Assembly: GCA_019247305.1 (NCBI GenBank)
Contig: JAFAPC010000191.1
Location: forward strand, 1-64,000
DNA from: Pseudonocardiales bacterium
GTDB lineage: Bacteria; Actinomycetota; Actinomycetes; Mycobacteriales; Pseudonocardiaceae
DNA: 64,000 bases
Direction of reading: 5' to 3'
Shown: piece by piece, positions 62,142-64,000 of the stretch
How positions within the stretch are numbered: the stretch's first letter is position 1
Layout: every line of letters begins with the position of its first letter
Position numbers and translations under genes: made by a program
The notes under the pieces: model-generated
Database searches by the model: none
The model's input: only the letters and a program-made list of their open reading frames with translations
What the model was told of the DNA's origin: nothing

Positions 62142-62717
62142 AAACTCCGCGAACACCGACACCAAAAGAAGAGCGGGAAAGCAGCTCTGATCATTGGGGC
62201 CGCATCTGGGATAGGAGCGGCGTCAGCCCAGATGTTCGCCCGGCACGGAGCCAACGTCGTGCTCGCCGACATCGACGAAGGTGGCGGCAAGGACGTGGCC
62301 GAGAAAGTGGACGAGGCGGGTGGACAAGCGGTGTTCGTCCACGCCGACGTGACCTCGGCTCGGGACGTGGCGGGGACGATCGGGATCTCGATGGGCCTGG
62401 CAGCGTACGTGGCGGCCAAACACGGCGTCATCGGGCTCACCAGGGCCGCCGCGCTCGAGTACGCGACCAGGGGGGTCAGGATCAACGCCCTGTGCCCGGG
62501 CGTCGTCCGCACCGCGATGCTGGACGACGCCATCAGACGGGGAATCCTCACCGAAGAGGAGGCCGGTGCGGCAACTCCCGTGCGTCGCCTCGCCGACCCG
62601 GCCGAGATCGCCCAGGCAGCGATCTGGCTCTGTTCGGATGCGGCGTCCTTCGTCACAGGTCACGCCATGGCGTGTGACGGCGGCCTCACCGCAGGCATCC
62701 CCACCCGCCCAAGCTGA
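62142..62717 (+). pseudogene. Short-chain dehydrogenase relic (no start, internal deletion)
   Basis: The ORF track gives only 62232-62717, but homology extends further left in the same frame: GKAALIIGAASGIGAASAQM from 62175, the normal SDR cofactor motif. Between the flavin reductase stop and that motif there is no ATG, GTG or TTG. After HADVTSARDVAGTIGI the sequence jumps straight to GLAAYVAAKHGVIGLTRAAA: the central stretch with NNAG and the catalytic Ser is missing, while YxxxK and the C-terminus (CDGGLTAG) remain. The deletion is in frame, roughly 70-80 residues. It is unlikely to be an active enzyme. Confidence 0.85.
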
Positions 62718-62726
62718 GATCCGTTT

Positions 62727-64000
62727 GTGTTACTGCCTCTAGAGTTACCAGCTGTGGTCGATGAGGTGCGGGACACGATGGAGGACGACGAAGCGGGCTT
62801 GGCGGCTGAGCTGGCGCCGGTCATCTCGCCTACTGTGTTACCGAGGACTGGCGATGACGCCTGGCCCCAGATCACCCTGATCGCCCTCACCGGTGGGTGC
62901 GAGAAGCTAGCCGAGGAGCTGATGGCAGTGGTCCCCAGATTAGTGCACGCACTAGGCCGTCGGGACAGCATGCAGCTGAGCGGATCAGTGCTCGTCATCG
63001 CCGGGCTCCTGGACCTGAACAGTGACGAGTACTCCCGCATGGCGCACGCGGTGAACTCATCTAGCCTGGTTGACGCGCAGGTTGTGCAGAACCTCGCGAC
63101 CATGCTGGACCACGCCCAACGCCTAGAAGACACACTCGGCCCCTGCCGACTGTTCGAGACAGTCGTTGCGCAGCACAGACTCCTGCACCAGCTCCTGGCC
63201 GGCGGCTGCCCCGAGCAGCTACGCAAACCGATGAACCTGGTCGACAGCGATATGGCCGCAAGCATCGGTAGCTACCTGGTCGACATGGGCTACCCCGAGG
63301 AGGGCAGAGGCTACTTCAAGCACGCCCGCAAAGCCGCCCACGACGCCGACAGCCCCGCATTAGCTGCCTACGCGGCAGCCAATATCAGCTTTGCCGCGTT
63401 CCAGCTGGGTGACACACCGGTCGCACTGGACAATGCCGCTGCTGCGCAGAGCCTGGCCGAGCGCACCGATGACCCTCAGGTGAAAGCCTTCGCTGAGCGG
63501 GCGACCGCCGACGCGTATGCCCTTGATGGTGACCATGGGCTCTCGATGGCCGCCTCGGACCGCGCTCACGACTTTCTCACGACCGCACCGGGAAACGCCC
63601 CAGAGTCACCGGCCTATTGGGTGCACCACGGCAGCATCGACAGCAAACGTAGCCGTTTGCTCTCTCAGTTAGGTAAACCCCAGGAAGCCCTGGAGGCTGC
63701 CAGCACCGCCTTAGCTCAGTTCGACCCCGCCTATGTGGGCGGCTACGCCTTATGTCAAGTGCGATTCGCCCACGCCCTTGTCCTGGCTAACAACATCACC
63801 GAAGCCGCCCGTGTGCTGGGTGAGGCCGCTCCCCAGGCCCACCTGTACCCGAGGCTGACGGCGGAATTCCATACCGTCCGGGCGTTGCTGCAACCCTGGG
63901 CCCAGACCCAGGCCGTCACCACACTCGATGACCAACTCCAGGCTTACGGCCTGCTCCCCACCACGACATCGACACCAGGAGCCAGCCCAGAAAAAGATCC
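62727..64000 (+). CDS. TPR-type regulator-like protein, running off the window, HTH not seen
   Basis: An open frame reaches the right edge without a stop and is therefore absent from the ORF track. It starts after the SDR relic in the same frame; GTG 62727, GTG 62754 and ATG 62778 are all possible and none has a good ribosome binding site. The protein is the helical C-terminal part of actinomycete XRE/TPR regulators (MNLVDSDMAASIGSYLVDMG, ARKAAHDADSPALAAYAAAN, AAAAQSLAERTDDPQVKAFA). The usual N-terminal HTH is missing, so this may be a truncated relic left by the same event that damaged the SDR. Only the first 1.25 kb is visible. Confidence 0.7.
   Translation, partial: MLLPLELPAVVDEVRDTMEDDEAGLAAELAPVISPTVLPRTGDDAWPQITLIALTGGCEKLAEELMAVVPRLVHALGRRDSMQLSGSVLVIAGLLDLNSDEYSRMAHAVNSSSLVDAQVVQNLATMLDHAQRLEDTLGPCRLFETVVAQHRLLHQLLAGGCPEQLRKPMNLVDSDMAASIGSYLVDMGYPEEGRGYFKHARKAAHDADSPALAAYAAANISFAAFQLGDTPVALDNAAAAQSLAERTDDPQVKAFAERATADAYALDGDHGLSMAASDRAHDFLTTAPGNAPESPAYWVHHGSIDSKRSRLLSQLGKPQEALEAASTALAQFDPAYVGGYALCQVRFAHALVLANNITEAARVLGEAAPQAHLYPRLTAEFHTVRALLQPWAQTQAVTTLDDQLQAYGLLPTTTSTPGASPEKD

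Noticed and set aside
1-64000. tRNA or rRNA genes
   Set aside because: I noticed no cloverleaf with conserved T-loop bases and no rRNA segments, but I could not run a covariance search, so a missed tRNA cannot be excluded.

Overview
The window comes from a high-GC actinomycete. GTG and TTG starts are common, ATGA/GTGA overlaps link many genes, and there is a sepF-yggT-divIVA division block, a PknG-GlnH-GlnX sensory operon and a DUF5753/DUF397 regulator pair. These point to Actinomycetota, probably Pseudonocardiales; the order is an inference from gene content, not from a marker tree.

Layout. 1-3.9 kb: the start of a B12-binding radical SAM gene, a gene-poor stretch with a 42-bp phased repeat and a nested palindrome, two small unknown genes, and an HTH/TPR regulator paired with a SLOG-like nucleotide-sensor protein. 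3.9-7.1 kb: a DrrA-type ABC exporter (two permeases and an ATPase), a terminator hairpin and a long-form nucleoside diphosphate kinase. 7.1-13.9 kb: glnX-glnH-pknG extended by a second solute-binding lipoprotein and a zinc-ribbon PP2C phosphatase. 14-17.6 kb: a DHA2 exporter, an SRPBCC protein and a phytoene-desaturase-like flavoprotein. 17.6-21.9 kb: an Mrp-type cation/proton antiporter operon (E-F-G-DUF4040-B-C-D) without a full MrpA. 22.0-30.7 kb: a sugar-acid/oxidation operon (ThDP enzyme, enolase-superfamily dehydratase, SDR with a membrane tail, two-subunit GMC dehydrogenase, GH15 glucoamylase-like enzyme). 30.7-33.3 kb: DUF5753/DUF397 regulatory genes, a MazEF-type toxin-antitoxin pair, and a second block of the 42-bp repeat. 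33.3-44.9 kb: HtrA-like protease, glycosyltransferase, RluD, LspA, a K+/H+ antiporter, a methyltransferase, then DivIVA, YggT, SepF, YggS, PgeF and FtsZ, mostly on the minus strand.

The usual ftsQ/murC neighbours do not follow upstream of ftsZ. The sequence switches there to accessory DNA: a TPR regulator and a giant HTH-STAND-WD40 protein with 14 WD repeats (two seven-bladed propellers).

The most interesting region is 50.97-62.7 kb, a compact biosynthetic cluster. A prenyl diphosphate synthase and a dedicated IspH/IspG pair supply precursors. ispG is translationally coupled to a divergent class I isoprenoid-synthase-fold enzyme, which is itself coupled to a 68-residue Nif11-leader-like peptide, which overlaps an unrecognised 268-residue protein. 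A BBE/cytokinin-dehydrogenase-like flavoprotein, two tandem flavin-dependent halogenases, a flavin reductase and an SDR relic follow. The second halogenase is broken by a 103-bp element with perfect 16-bp terminal inverted repeats. The SDR has lost its start and its central third. This terpenoid-synthase plus Nif11-like peptide plus halogenase combination matches no pathway I can name, and it is the best candidate here for an undescribed system.
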